NCBI GenBank assembly: GCA_002946415.1
Contig: NJPS01000023.1
Coordinates: 1-64,000 of the forward strand
Direction: 5' to 3'
DNA: 64,000 nucleotides
Origin: Rutstroemia sp. NJR-2017a BVV2
Taxonomy: Eukaryota; Ascomycota; Leotiomycetes; Helotiales; Rutstroemiaceae
Part shown: in pieces, positions 11,921 through 23,127 of the stretch
Numbering within the stretch: position 1 is the stretch's first letter
Layout: each line of letters opens with the position of its first letter
Program-made: the position numbers and the translations under genes
Notes under the pieces: model-generated
Told to the model about the DNA's origin: nothing
What the model saw: the letters and a program-made list of their open reading frames with translations, nothing else
The model's database searches: none

Positions 11921-13340
11921 GTCTGGAACACGCGGAGCCGCGTGCTCGCATGTTTCATGTCTTGCTTCGTCCCCATTCTGCAGTTGCAGAATTCTCTCTC
12001 TACCCATTCCATTCCACTCGTCTATCCGAACCGAACAGTTGCTGACATATCGGCTTCTATAAATGCTAGATGTGCACAGAAGTTGCCGATGCAGCGCCTG
12101 TGTGTTTGCCAGCCTCGGGCAATGAAGATCGCTGTCCAGCGTTGGATTGATAAGAAAACAGAGAATTTACTCCAAAACGTTCTTCAAAAAAAGTCGATCC
12201 GGCTAAGCGAGCGCTGAACGATCCTGCGGAGTGAGAGAGTCAATAGCTGCCGTTGAGTAGTCCGACAGAAAGACTGGGTTGCGGGTTGATTCTCAAATCG
12301 TTTGGGGAGGCAGCTCGCCAGCAATGTATATCATGCCGTCTTTCCTCTCCTTTTGGACAAGCAATAAACACTGTGCCGTATCTTGCTTACACCCGTATGA
12401 GCAACGCGGAACGTCTAGACCCAATTTCCCATCTTGCACCCACCTAATTAGCTCCTGTGTCTTGCTTCGGTTTCCGAGTTCCTGGGAAACCACGCTGTAC
12501 TATGCACAACTATCTCCATTTTATCTTTTATCCGTTGTGGGACGACGGCTGGAGATAAATTGTCTAAGCACAGCACTATTTTGTCAGCCTCAGCTGGTGT
12601 GAGAGCGGTGGCTCTACCTTATCGGTGATGTCCCCATCACGGTTCCCCAGGTGCGCAAACTTACGCATGTGATCTACTTCCCGATATTCCCATCTCGTGG
12701 AAATCGGGACATTTTGTAATGACGAACTCTGGGAGAATTGCTCGTGAGCCCTGAATGCTTCTTCCCAACTCAGCTTCTGTCGGTACCTCTTTTAGAAAAG
12801 TTTGGAGTAAATTTCCTGCCACTCATCAATCTTGTGGTGCTTAGCCCCATTTGGCTCGTGATTTCGTCAGATGTGGATCTCGTCCGTGTGTTTCCCATCA
12901 ACATGCGACGGACCCCTGACGGAGTTGCCTAGATAGGTAAAGCGAAAGGGGAATTACTTACGCGAACGTCTTCTCGCCCGACTTTAGGATATGAGAGCCA
13001 GACCCGCCCTGCCCGGGTAATATGGCTGTTTCCTACTTTTCCCTATTGCTGTCTAGCAAATGTGATATCGAGACGGGTGACAGATGCAACTAGTTGGGGA
13101 ATATATGGGACCTTTCGTGTTCCTGCAATAAGTTATGTCTAGATTGTTTCATCTCCAGTTTTTTCTTTTCTGGAATTTCGTCGATTGCCTCGACTCACAC
13201 TCTCTTGATTCCTTGCTTGTGCTTCCAACTAACTGATCGTCATTCTTTCATCATATCACCGTTGAGTTCTGGAACGACATCAAGTGCATCGTGCGAGTTC
13301 CTTCGTTTAGACTCGCTCGTGCAGTGGCATGATGTAAATT
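11921..13340. other. Intergenic, 1.4 kb, nothing recognised
   Basis: No frame shows a family motif. It may contain a 3' exon of the gene ending at 11920 and the promoter of the gene at 13341. Confidence 0.35.
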
Positions 13341-14558
13341 ATGAGTTCAACGCGTGCTGTACACCATTTCGTTTCTCCTCAAAAAGAAGTCAATGCCGGG
13401 TTGTGGACTTTATTCGCCGGCGCGACGGTTTTCCTTGGTCTTCGAGTCTATTGCAAATTAAGACGGAGTGGTCTTTGGTGGGACGATTACATTCTTTTTG
13501 TCGCTTGGGTGAGTGAAACTCTGAAAGTGCTATCAGTTGGGGAAATTTGGCTAATGCTTGTCCCAGGCGGTTCTTCTTTCTACAGATATTCTGATTTCGT
13601 ACGAGTTTGCGACGGGCTATGTGGTAAAGACTTGGAATGACCGGATGTTGATTCTGGTCTCGGTGTCGTCATGTCTTACCACCGCGGGTCAGGCATGGAG
13701 TAAAACGGCGTTTGCGGTCACTCTGTTGAGAATGACCAACTGGTGGCAGAAGGCTATTTGCTGGGTTATCATCATCACCCTAAATGTCATTTTGGTCTTG
13801 AAGGTGTTTGTTGATTTTGCAAAGTACTGTGGCAAACCGGCGAACCAAAATTACTGGAGGATGTCAGGATTTTGCATTGATTACGAGCCCGTGCAGAATA
13901 TCAAGCAGGCGGGGAATAGTAAGCGCAGCATGGACGAATAGAGATGACCTTTGGTTGCTGACGCTGTCGTTTTAGTCTTCAACATTATCGCTGACTTCGT
14001 TCTCGCCCTCTTCCCATGGATGTTTACCTGGAGGTTGAAGATAAGCAAGAAGGAGAAGATTGCTCTGTGTATTACCATGAGTCTTGGTATTGTGTGAGTA
14101 AACCAACTTTTCCGTGTATGAATGCAAGCTGACCCATGAAAGAATTGCCATCATCTCAGCAATCAGAACGGCCTGGATGGCCAACCCAAAGGTCAACGCA
14201 TATAACGACTACTACTTCTGTAAGTCGGGATACGAAACATTCTTCTTCACTCTTCTAACAACTCTCAGGGCGTCAAGGTCTTTCCATGGTTTGGTACTCA
14301 TCGGAAGTCGCCGGAACCATCATCGTACAATGCGTACCCGTCATGCGACCTCTAGTGCAAGATATGCACACGTCATTAACCTCAACCAAGCTCGGCGGTG
14401 ATTCAAGACGTAAAACGATTACCCTTCATGATCTCCAGAGGAAACAGCCCCAGGATATCGAAAGAAATGCAGACGGCGATAAACTCGTCAGTACACAAGC
14501 GAGTAGCATGGATGACTTCATTCTGACCGACGCCCATACCGTCGGTGTGGCCCGTTGA
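13341..14558 (+). CDS. Rhodopsin-domain seven-helix integral membrane protein
   Basis: Five exons, 13341-13508, 13567-13918, 13976-14093, 14143-14219 and 14269-14558, give 334 residues with every join in phase. Features typical of the fungal rhodopsin-domain family (SAT4/Pth11-like): a first helix running into WWDDY (a conserved DD motif after helix 1), a helix with TTAGQAWSKTAFAVTLLR, Cys-containing extracellular loops, FNIIADFVLALFPW in helix 5, and a charged cytosolic tail. Probably in the plasma membrane. Its function could be sensing or transport, and no ligand is known. It belongs to the same family as the gene at 3786, but the sequences differ too much to call them a recent duplication. 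Confidence 0.82.
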
Positions 14559-15117
14559 GCGATAGATATTGGTTGGAGGGATACGGAGTAACTGGGTTCC
14601 ATGGCTGGGTTAGGAAAAGGTTTAATTTTTGGATTGGAGCTGGGGGATGGAATTACTTACACCTGTACATTATCGAAAGGACGTAAAATGCCCTACAACA
14701 TCTTATGCGACGACATTGCCAGTATCTTCCAGATTCAGAAACTACCAATGACTACATCATCAAAATAGGTGTCGTCCCTCTCCGGCGTTTGTGGTGGTGT
14801 ATTCGAGATAAAAGAGGTTGGACGATGAGGCTGCGGAACAACAGACCCCCATATTCGCTCTCTGATCTATGCATGTCACTAGGTGTCCATACATGTAATT
14901 GGCATGATCGTCAAGATACTTTATCACACAAGACCCAGGACGTTAAGGCGTCTGCAGTGAATTATATGTACAGTACTTCAGACGTTCAATACGACCCGGG
15001 TTCTACCGGGTGGCTGTTGTTGATGTGGCTGGTGCAACACCTCAGCAACGTCGCATTTAGCACCCAAACAATCAAATTACAACTCCAGTCTTTCTCACCA
15101 CACAAACCAAGAACAAA
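14559..15117. other. Intergenic, 0.56 kb, nothing recognised
   Basis: Between two plus-strand genes. The right part should contain the promoter of the 2EXR gene. Its last 40 bases are CA-rich, a common leader composition in filamentous fungi. Confidence 0.35.
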
Positions 15118-16341
15118 ATGCTCACTACCTCCGAAACATTCCCGCTTTTCAATGCCTTTCCAAAGGACATTCGTCTTCTCATCTGGGAGTTCTCCCTTCC
15201 AGAGCCCAGAATTGTTCACGTAAAGCAAGCAGAAACGAGCACCGGAAAAGTAGAGCTCAATGGCTACTACCTGCCAGCGTGGGTCATGAGATCTTACAGT
15301 CGCATCCCATCTTTACTACACGTAAATATCGAGGCACGCGAACTCGCCTCGCGATTTTACACACCAGCTTTTCGTTGTAGCTTTCCGGTGTTGAGGGACG
15401 CTCCATACATATGGTTTGATTTCAACAGAGACTTCTTCTATCTTGAAAAGGATACATTCCGGGACATGCATGGCTGCTACCCATCTTCCGCTGGTACCGG
15501 CATTAAAGACCTTCCCAAGGCAGACACATGCCGAATCAAAAACCTGGTGGTTGATTCAACAGTTTGGTGGCTCTGTCAGCCTAAACTGATCTCGTACATT
15601 CTTTACCTACTTGGGGGAGTAGAGAACTTGGTTTTCTGCACAAACCATGCTATCGGTCATGTGCCTAAGCCTCGCCGCGATAAGGCTGCTCTTCGGGACC
15701 TGAGATATTGGGACGCTGATGGGGATGCTCAAATTGATGTGGGACGCTGTTTTAAGAAGTACGACCTGATGAGAGATATACTGCACCCAAGTCTAACTCC
15801 AGGGAAAGTCCCCGTCATAAGCTATAGAACGGTCAAACCCAGAGATCTTGTGGGTGAAGTAAATGATGAAATTTTGGACCACCAAATCACAGTCACTTCA
15901 AATTATTATATCCGACGTTCGATTGTCAACGAGGTATGTTCGGCCGTATTTCCCAATGCCCTCCTATTCCTAACCAAATCTCTGTAGAGTACCCGTGGAA
16001 ACTCTGAGAATCATCAGGTCAATCAGCAGGGAGAGAGGGCCATCAACGACGATGAAAGCGCTTGGGAGGACTACAATCCAGGTATGGCCTACCTGTCCGA
16101 AATGAGGCTCACGTCGCGCATCCCAAACATCCAATACAAAGTTATCCTTAGTGCGAGCGTGAAAGAAGCATTGGAGAACGCCCGCGAAGAGTACCATCTG
16201 CGTATCAAACAGAACGTAGAAGCTCATAAAGGCCATGCTTCCCGACTATGCAACTGCAGGCGGCCATCTAGCAAATCGAAGCAGACTGTGCCAACATGGG
16301 GACATGGGGGAGCATCTCGTAGGCTCAATCTGGCGACCTGA
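15118..16341 (+). CDS. 2EXR-domain protein
   Basis: Two exons, 15118-15933 and 15988-16341, give 389 residues. The N-terminus carries the 2EXR signature: FNAFPKDIRLLIWEFSL at about residues 11-27, followed by PEPRIVHV. The 2EXR family is a large fungal group related to F-box-like helices, and its molecular role is undescribed. The middle of the protein is rich in aromatic residues. The C-terminal exon is hydrophilic and charged, including AREEYHLRIKQN. No signal peptide or membrane segment is seen. The 54-base intron ends in TAG and has a CTAAC branch sequence at about 15970. Confidence 0.8.
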
Positions 16342-17658
16342 AAATGTTTTGGGATATCTCGACCATGAAGATAATGGGGTTGCCCGATCAAGCATCGACT
16401 GAATGTAGCATCGGCTGTGAAGACTCTTCTCTGAATAGAGGAAGTCATCCTCCTCAACATATGGAGCAAGATATTTCCAATTACAAGGAATGCATAGGGG
16501 TATCATGCTAATGGCGGAATGGGTCATGATTCATGAAGAAATCTCTCCTAGTTTTAGATCATCGTGTATCAGCATTCACATATCTGGGCGACATTTTTGT
16601 TTTCACACCACTTTCCTTCCCCGATACCCAAGTTTTGCAAGCTGCAACTTAATGATTACAATGAAGGCTAGTTTCAGTCTACAGAAACCCCCGCTTGTGT
16701 ATCATATTGCAATATCAACTCAGCTCCCCCACTTTTTATGCTTTGTATTACTTGATTGTCTAGTCAGCTTGCAGCACTTATCTTCAATTTATACGGTGCT
16801 ATTGGTGAATAGTAAGATACTAGAGGTATTTCATGGGTTGTAACCGTAATGCCTGTTGCTGCTACGATAGTCAATCTGTAGACGAAGAGTTCAGTCACGC
16901 CTATAATTAAATGTTATCCAAGTAACGCTCTGGTCGACGGAAAACGCGCAAATTGGACGAGGTACTATCGAGCTGTAGATATTTCGTTATTGTCTATAGA
17001 AAGCAAGGAAAAAGCACCCGTGGCAGTCCGCGCGAGGATCTCAAAACGAAAGCCATCTAAATAAAGGCCATTTTCCGCGGACCATGCCAAAACCCAGTCG
17101 AGATGTGCTCGACCCGAGCCGCAATGATGCAGCAACATGGGTTGGCCACGCGACGAGAATCCAACAGCGTCCGTGCCTTAATGGAGCTATGTAAATAGCC
17201 GCCCAGTGCTTCCTCCAATGCCTCTTCAAATTGGTTCGTAACCAGAGATCACAAACATGCGGGATAGAGCCGCCAGTTACCTCAATGCCTCGGTGTGTTA
17301 GTTCATATCTGAGACCCTAAATCCGTGCGGTAGAGCCGCAAGTTGAGCAGGGCAGGCATCGCTGCCGCCGAGACTCTTGGTTCAAATCCCTGCGTTCTCC
17401 CCTGCTTCTAGAAGAATTCCTTCCGCTGCTTTCCGCCGCCCCTGGTTGTGAGGATGGCTATTTTGAGCTGCTCTACTAGTTGTGGGGGACGAGGGTTGGA
17501 TTGAAATAGTGAGGCTGCGTCCTGCGTTAAGCTTATAATTACTATTCTGCATTTACTTCTTGTCCAAAGTCGGGTTGTTCGCGAGCAGCATTCTTTTTAC
17601 AATCTTCCTCCCATAGATACTTGATAGCTGTCTTATCTTCATACTACGCATCACAATC
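16342..17658. other. Intergenic, 1.3 kb, no gene supported
   Basis: Contains a weakly tRNA-like stretch around 17320-17400 that I do not accept as a tRNA gene (see rejected items). Otherwise nothing is recognised. Confidence 0.35.
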
Positions 17659-18210
17659 ATGTCTACCGTTATAGGCCTCGAATCTTCGCACAACAGCCCC
17701 CACAGAACATCTCCCTCTTCAAATTCCCCAATCCGCGAGTCACCTCGAAAGAGACCTCATCTTCCTTCTTCTCCTTCATCTCCATCATCATCTAAGCTAC
17801 AAGCCACTCTCACCCAACTAGAAAGCTACAAAAAGCTCCTAGAAAAACTCGAACAAGACAAACAACCCTACGCCACCTACCACAACACCTATCTCCTCGC
17901 CCGCGCCGCCGCCGAAAAGGCGCAATTCCGCGTCGAAGAATGGCAAGACGAGTACGAATTGCAGTGCCACAACCACGATAACAACCACCGCATTCCCGAC
18001 GTTGCGAACGCGTGGCGCAATCTGGAAGATGCCCGAAAGATTCGTGATGTGGAGGAGCAGAATCTGGTGCAGTATGAGGCGTGGAGTCATGGGAATTATA
18101 GCATATTGTCGGAGATGGAGTGTCAGCAGCGGTATTTAGCGTCAGATATTAGGGATTTGGAGGGCTGTGTGGAGGAGCAGAGGCTGGGGAGTGGGGGAGG
18201 TGAAGTGTGA
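17659..18210 (+). CDS. Small coiled-coil hypothetical protein
   Basis: Single-exon frame of 183 residues. The first 47 residues are low-complexity and rich in Ser, Pro and Arg. After them comes a predicted helical, heptad-rich part (LQATLTQLESYKKLLEKLEQ at about 48-67, then charged helices to about residue 175). No known domain. The 5' flank has a CT-rich leader and the ATG context (CATCACAATCATG) is reasonable. It could be a structural or scaffold protein, or a lineage-specific protein. I cannot assign a role. Confidence 0.55.
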   Translation: MSTVIGLESSHNSPHRTSPSSNSPIRESPRKRPHLPSSPSSPSSSKLQATLTQLESYKKLLEKLEQDKQPYATYHNTYLLARAAAEKAQFRVEEWQDEYELQCHNHDNNHRIPDVANAWRNLEDARKIRDVEEQNLVQYEAWSHGNYSILSEMECQQRYLASDIRDLEGCVEEQRLGSGGGEV

Positions 18211-19016
18211 GGGGCGTGATGGATGTATGAAAGTGATTTGGGGTGGATGATGGGGATGGTGGAGCGTGATAGGAAGTTAGAAGAAGGCGCTGGGTCGATG
18301 CGACGGCTGAAAGTCCAGTCTGCGGAAAATAAAGTTCAATTTGCTGAAAGGAAAACTTATGCGCCCAGGATGATCGCCACGACCATCGACGCTTGAATAA
18401 CGGAACTTCGCAGTTTGGTAGTCAACCAAATACAACTATGTCAGCGAGACCGCACTTGCCATCGACAGGCGAGAAAACCGGACCGCTTCTATGAATCAGC
18501 CGCAAGCAAATCAGCTTGACATCGACCAGTCCGAGTAAGAAATACAACGGCAGCAGAGATTCAGTCAGCTTTGCTGTCATTCTGGGAATTTGGGTTGCTT
18601 GAATCGCTCGGTGTTTGAGTTTCTAAGGTTTCTAGATTAGCATGGTGTTAGGAATTTGAGGGAAAAGTACTTGGCATATTTGGAGGTAGTACTCAAATGG
18701 GAGATGCGAAACTTGTGATGAAGAAACAGACACATAAATTAGATATTGGTTTTTGTGTGGGCAGATACCTCCGTACATAAATAGATGGAGACGACCGCCT
18801 TGAGCATCATCTTAAAAAGTAATCAAATTGTAGTAAATGGAAGACTAGCCGCATCTTCCAAAATCAATAGCGCCCCCATTACCCATTAATTGCCCTTAAT
18901 TTTTCACATTTTGAGGATACCAGAGAGGAGAGCGCTCCCACTAACTACCTAAGCCCGCAGCAATATCAGTCAATCCGACCAAATGCATCCCGTCCTGGAC
19001 AAACAAAGTAAAATCC
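18211..19016. other. Intergenic, 0.8 kb, nothing recognised
   Basis: Tail-to-tail space between the coiled-coil gene (+) and the P450 gene (-). No motif is seen. Confidence 0.35.
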
Positions 19017-20663
19017 TTACACGTTAACTCTCGTCAACTTAACATTTAACGCCGGTTTTTTCCAAAACCCAAAAACCTTATTCCTCTCCAACCACGTATC
19101 AGCGCCCTTCCCGCCCTCCAGATCAAACCCCCAAACCACAATCCCCAACAACAGTCTCATCTCCGCATAAGCCAAGCTCTTGCCGATACAGTTGGCAGGC
19201 CCATAACTGAATGTCTGTCTTGCCTTCCTATCATCGTTCTCAAACTGCTTAGGGTCGCCTAATTGCATACCGGCGAAAGTGGTTTCCAACTTAGAAATGT
19301 CTTCGGAGCTGAGCCAACGCTCGGGATGAAATGTATAGGGGTCTGCGAAGTTAGAAATGGAGTAGTTGGCTGTCCAGTTATGGACCCCGATGGTCGTACG
19401 ACCTGGGACGTATTTCCCTTCGATAACGGTTCCTTCTGGTGGAGATATACGTGGTAAATTACCAGGTATTGGGGGATACATGCGTAGACCTTCCTCTAGG
19501 ACAGCGTTGAGATATTTGCAGGATGCGAGGGCGTGAAGAGTTAAGTCCGAACGCGTTTTGAAAGATGTGCGTAGTTCCATAGTGAGATTTTGGAGGACAG
19601 AAGGGTTACGGAGGAGGAAATAGGTTAGGCCATTGAGGAGAGATGCTGTCTAATCCTAGCGTCAGTCTATGCTTGAATGTGGTCAGATTTCATTGTAGCG
19701 CACCGTTTCGCTGCCGGCGATAATCAATATGCTAGCATTCTCCTTGATTTCATCCGCTGTCATTCCCTTTTCAGTTTCATTGTGTCTCATAATATACGTC
19801 ATGAAGTCGGGTCGGTCAGTATCAGTAGCCATTCTCCGTTCGGCCTTTTCCGCGGCGAGCTTTTTGTGATTAACAAACCTGTTCCTCATTTTTGGAGGAA
19901 TAAGGAGCATCAGTAAAGGGCCGACTGCCGGATACTTGCGTAATTCTGTGATTATAACTACGACTTCAAAGAGGCTGAAGATCAAAGCAATCCATGAGTG
20001 CATAACACCCGTTTTGAGACAATCAAATGGTTCCCCAAAAGCAAGATCACCGATCAAATCGAAAGTCGCAAAGTTGTACCAGCGACCAAGATCAATGCTA
20101 TTATCTGTTGCCGAAAATCTAATGAGACCATCGACGAATTGCTGTGCATAGTCCTGGATGAGCGGTTCTTGTGAAGCCAATGTTTTTTCGGAGAAAGCAT
20201 GTGCCTGGAGACGACGAAACCGCCTATGGTCTTCAGGGCCTGCGTTGATACTAGACGGGCGGAATGTGTGAGCTTTATTTTAAACTGTATCGAGAAGTAT
20301 AAACAAAAGAACTCACATGTTGATAGCTTGCATGGGTCCTCCTCGTTCTTTCAGATCCTTGGGAAAGTTTCCCTTTCCATCTTTCGGAAATCCGTATATC
20401 TCCTCCCATGCTGTTGATGACCTGTAGTCCAAGTACCTTGGTGCTATCCTAACGACATCACCGTATCTATCGTGCAGTTCTTTGATCTTGTACGGTAGCT
20501 GTCCTTTTAGTTTCCAAAATAGCATCGGTATGCCCGACGCTGCATATAACTTTGGTCCAGGATAAGATTTCAGAGGATGGAAGAAAACATTATAAAAGCA
20601 AGTGGCGACCCAATAGAAAGCAAAAAGAGAAAGCGCCGCGAAAGGGATAGCCAACGTGTGCAT
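19017..20663 (-). CDS. Cytochrome P450 monooxygenase (CYP65/isotrichodermin hydroxylase-like class)
   Basis: Three exons on the minus strand, 20663-20317, 20250-19704 and 19649-19017, give 508 residues, a normal length. An N-terminal membrane anchor (about residues 4-25) is followed by the Pro/Gly hinge FHPLKSYPGPK. The I-helix oxygen-binding motif AGSETT spans the second intron, with the splice between its two Thr codons. The K-helix ExxR is EEGLRMYPP and the PERF-like motif is FHPERW. The haem loop is FSYGPANCIGKS, with the axial Cys present. All catalytic signatures are intact, so it should be an active ER-bound oxygenase. The substrate is unknown. It is not obviously tied to the siderophore cluster about 5 kb downstream. 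Confidence 0.9.
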
Positions 20664-21292
20664 CTTGAATCCTGCCTGTTGGGGTAAAAGTTCTTGAAAG
20701 CTGCTTGGTATTGGAAGAAGATTCCCGATTTTTTTATACTTGAATCTACCATGAGAAGTGTCAAGTTTCCTAGCTCAGCTGCGGGGTTCAATGCGCAAGT
20801 CTGAAACTCCGCGCCGACTCGACTCGAATCTCCGCGCCGATCCTCCGGGTATTTACAGTAAATAGCAACCATCCAATCACAACTCGGTGTAACAATGGTA
20901 AAGACCAGTGAGACAGGAACGGGTAATAGCCCCCCGCATGATTTACGACTCGCTTGACGGAATCGGATGGTGATGCAGAAGTTGGATGATTCTGAAGGAT
21001 GATCGGCAGTAGCCATCAAAGGTTCAACCCTATTCTAGATACGTAAATGTCGTAGTATTACCGTCCTTCCATATGCAAATAAAGTGAGCCAAAGGAACAA
21101 GACTGGAAGATGAAGTTCCACCAAAGTAATGAGAAGGCCGCTCAGAGATGATGACGATAGTTTCATCGGGAGTTATGAAAGTGAGATGCTTGCGTCCTAC
21201 GTGAGGATGGGAATAATCATTTCCTAGTGGAGATGCATCCCGGGGTGTAGCTTGTATAAGATCAAGTAGCCATGTGTCAAAGTAGAATCTCT
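20664..21292. other. Intergenic, promoter side of the P450 gene
   Basis: Between two minus-strand genes. A 149-codon open frame overlaps the P450 start region in another frame but has no domain signature. I treat it as chance. Confidence 0.35.
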
Positions 21293-22093
21293 TCACAGCT
21301 CCATATCTTCGTCCTCGCTAGCTTCATCTTCTGCGCTGCCCGCACCATTCTCTTCACGCTCTCTCCTCGCGGCCTCCCTTGAGGCACCCAATTTCCTCAA
21401 GCCATCCATCACTCCGGTAATGAATCCCCTTCCTTCGCTGACCTCCATAGCACCAACACCCCGCAGACTACTCACGCCTCCACCCTCGACAGCCATCATA
21501 CTACTACGCATTTTGGACATCCGTACTTCCCTTAGATCTCGTAACAATTCGCGGACTCTATCCGCGTCCGGTATATCATCGCTCGCAGCCTCCAGCAAGA
21601 CTTCTCCTATATCGATCCAGTGATAGGGTAGATAGTCCGGCATGGAGTCTGCATCGTTGGAAGGGAGAAACGGCGGTGATACACTGGAGTCTGTGCGAGG
21701 ATGTATAGGTGGTGGTGGGGAGAACTCTTCGGGATTTTCGGTCTCTATCTTGAGAATCTTATCGAGTGACTTTGCATGGAGCCAAGGAGGAGGGAGGATG
21801 TTTGCACGACGTTGGCGTTTCAGTAGGAGTGCAAGCCAGAGCGGCAGTGGCGCACGATGAGGTGGGCGTAGAGTTTGTGTCTTGCCCTATAAGGGGTATT
21901 TTTAATTTATGCTGTCGAAATTGATGGGGAGTGGAGTTCTGATGAGGGGTAAAATGGCGGGGTAAACAGGAGAGCTTACACCTAATAAATCAAGACTCTC
22001 GAGTCGCTGCCGCGGTATTACAGTCACCATCTCCATTTCACAGAGAAAGGCAACCTCCATTGGCGTCAAGCCAGCAGGTAAAGGTAAAGCCAT
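21293..22093 (-). CDS. PSF2: DNA replication complex GINS subunit PSF2
   Basis: Two exons on the minus strand, 22093-21980 and 21886-21293, give 235 residues. The sequence is unmistakably PSF2: [20 protein letters not shown] at about residues 14-33, [20 protein letters not shown] at about 55-74, and [20 protein letters not shown] followed by [20 protein letters not shown] in the helical core. The C-terminal tail is acidic, ending EDEDMEL. PSF2 is one of four subunits of GINS, which joins Cdc45 and Mcm2-7 to form the replicative helicase in the nucleus. I chose the ATG at 22093 because relatives begin at [11 protein letters not shown] and its context is good; an upstream in-frame ATG at 22153 would add 20 residues. 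The GTAAGC donor (not the overlapping GTGTAA) keeps the frame. Confidence 0.95.
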
Positions 22094-23127
22094 AGTGAGT
22101 TGCGTGACTGTTGTGGTGTCGACAAAGTTTGGGATCTGTGAAAATAAGCTCATTTGCAACCGCGACCGCGAACGCGACGAGATTTGATGCCTCAGGCCTG
22201 AACCTGGGAAATGTTATCGTCTTCCTTGAAGCTACCACACCGTCGCAACGCGAAGGTCATCTAACACTACGATGAACAAAACGCTGCTTGTATGCTTGGC
22301 TACTTATTCTTTGAGTGAGCAAATATTACACAGATCGCAGACTGATTACACCGAGTGGGACATTTGGTCACTGCTTTGAGCACCTGGTCGCACGAAGTAC
22401 TTCGCTATCTCTAGCCATACTCAACCCCAGAGTAGTAGTTCTAGAGTCACAATGCAGACCTAAGTGCTCAGAACTAGAGCATAGCACTTTCAGAGCACAT
22501 GAATTCATACCATGTGATTGTTCCGAAGGGTGGAACTGTATTCCGCTTCTCGCTGTATGGAGCATTGATCCGAGTAACGAGTACCCAAAGCACGGTTACC
22601 CGCATGGCATCACATACCGGAGGCTGTGTGGCATTGTACAGCTCTCTCTTGAGAGAGAATCACCGGGCACAGCTCTACACATATGTCGGTGATCTTTCCT
22701 CGATCGGGAATTTTTCCAACCGCGACTCTTCATGACACATTTGCATACTGACCATGATTATCGCCTGCGTCGTACGCTTCGTTCACGTTCTGATATGGTT
22801 TTCCGAAGACTACCAAAGAAGCGTTCCGCAACTAATGCGGATGTAAAATATGTTACTCGATGATAAAAGATGTTTTCCATTGAGTCACCCTGAATTTCCC
22901 TGATCTTGTTTTTACCCGTCCCCAAGTAGGGTCGTCCTTGTCTGAGGCGTTTGGAAGTATTTGTCTTACAAGCTTGGGTGTTGCTGGGGCAGTTATTATC
23001 ACCCGAACACTCGCAGTCATATTAATGACTCCATCCTATTTCTTCCTACATTCTTGTTACAAATTACCGTTATTTCCAAGATCTTTCGTAACCACAGCCT
23101 ACCTTATCACCTTTGAGAGGTTGCAGG
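22094..23127. other. Intergenic, divergent promoter region, 1.0 kb
   Basis: Lies between PSF2 (-) and an MFS gene (+), so it should carry both promoters. No gene or repeat is recognised. Confidence 0.4.

Noticed and set aside
17320..17405. tRNA-like stretch with a GGTTCAAATCC B-box-like sequence and a GCGGTAGAGC A-box-like sequence
   Set aside because: The T-stem bases flanking the loop do not pair well, and no 5' acceptor strand complementary to the 3' end is present. At best a decayed tRNA or a chance similarity.
20570..21019. 149-codon minus-strand open frame overlapping the P450 start
   Set aside because: Overlaps the first P450 exon in another frame and has no recognisable motif.
22315..22735. 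Plus-strand open frames of 78-125 codons upstream of the second MFS gene
   Set aside because: Overlapping frames on both strands with no conserved motif, in a promoter-like region.
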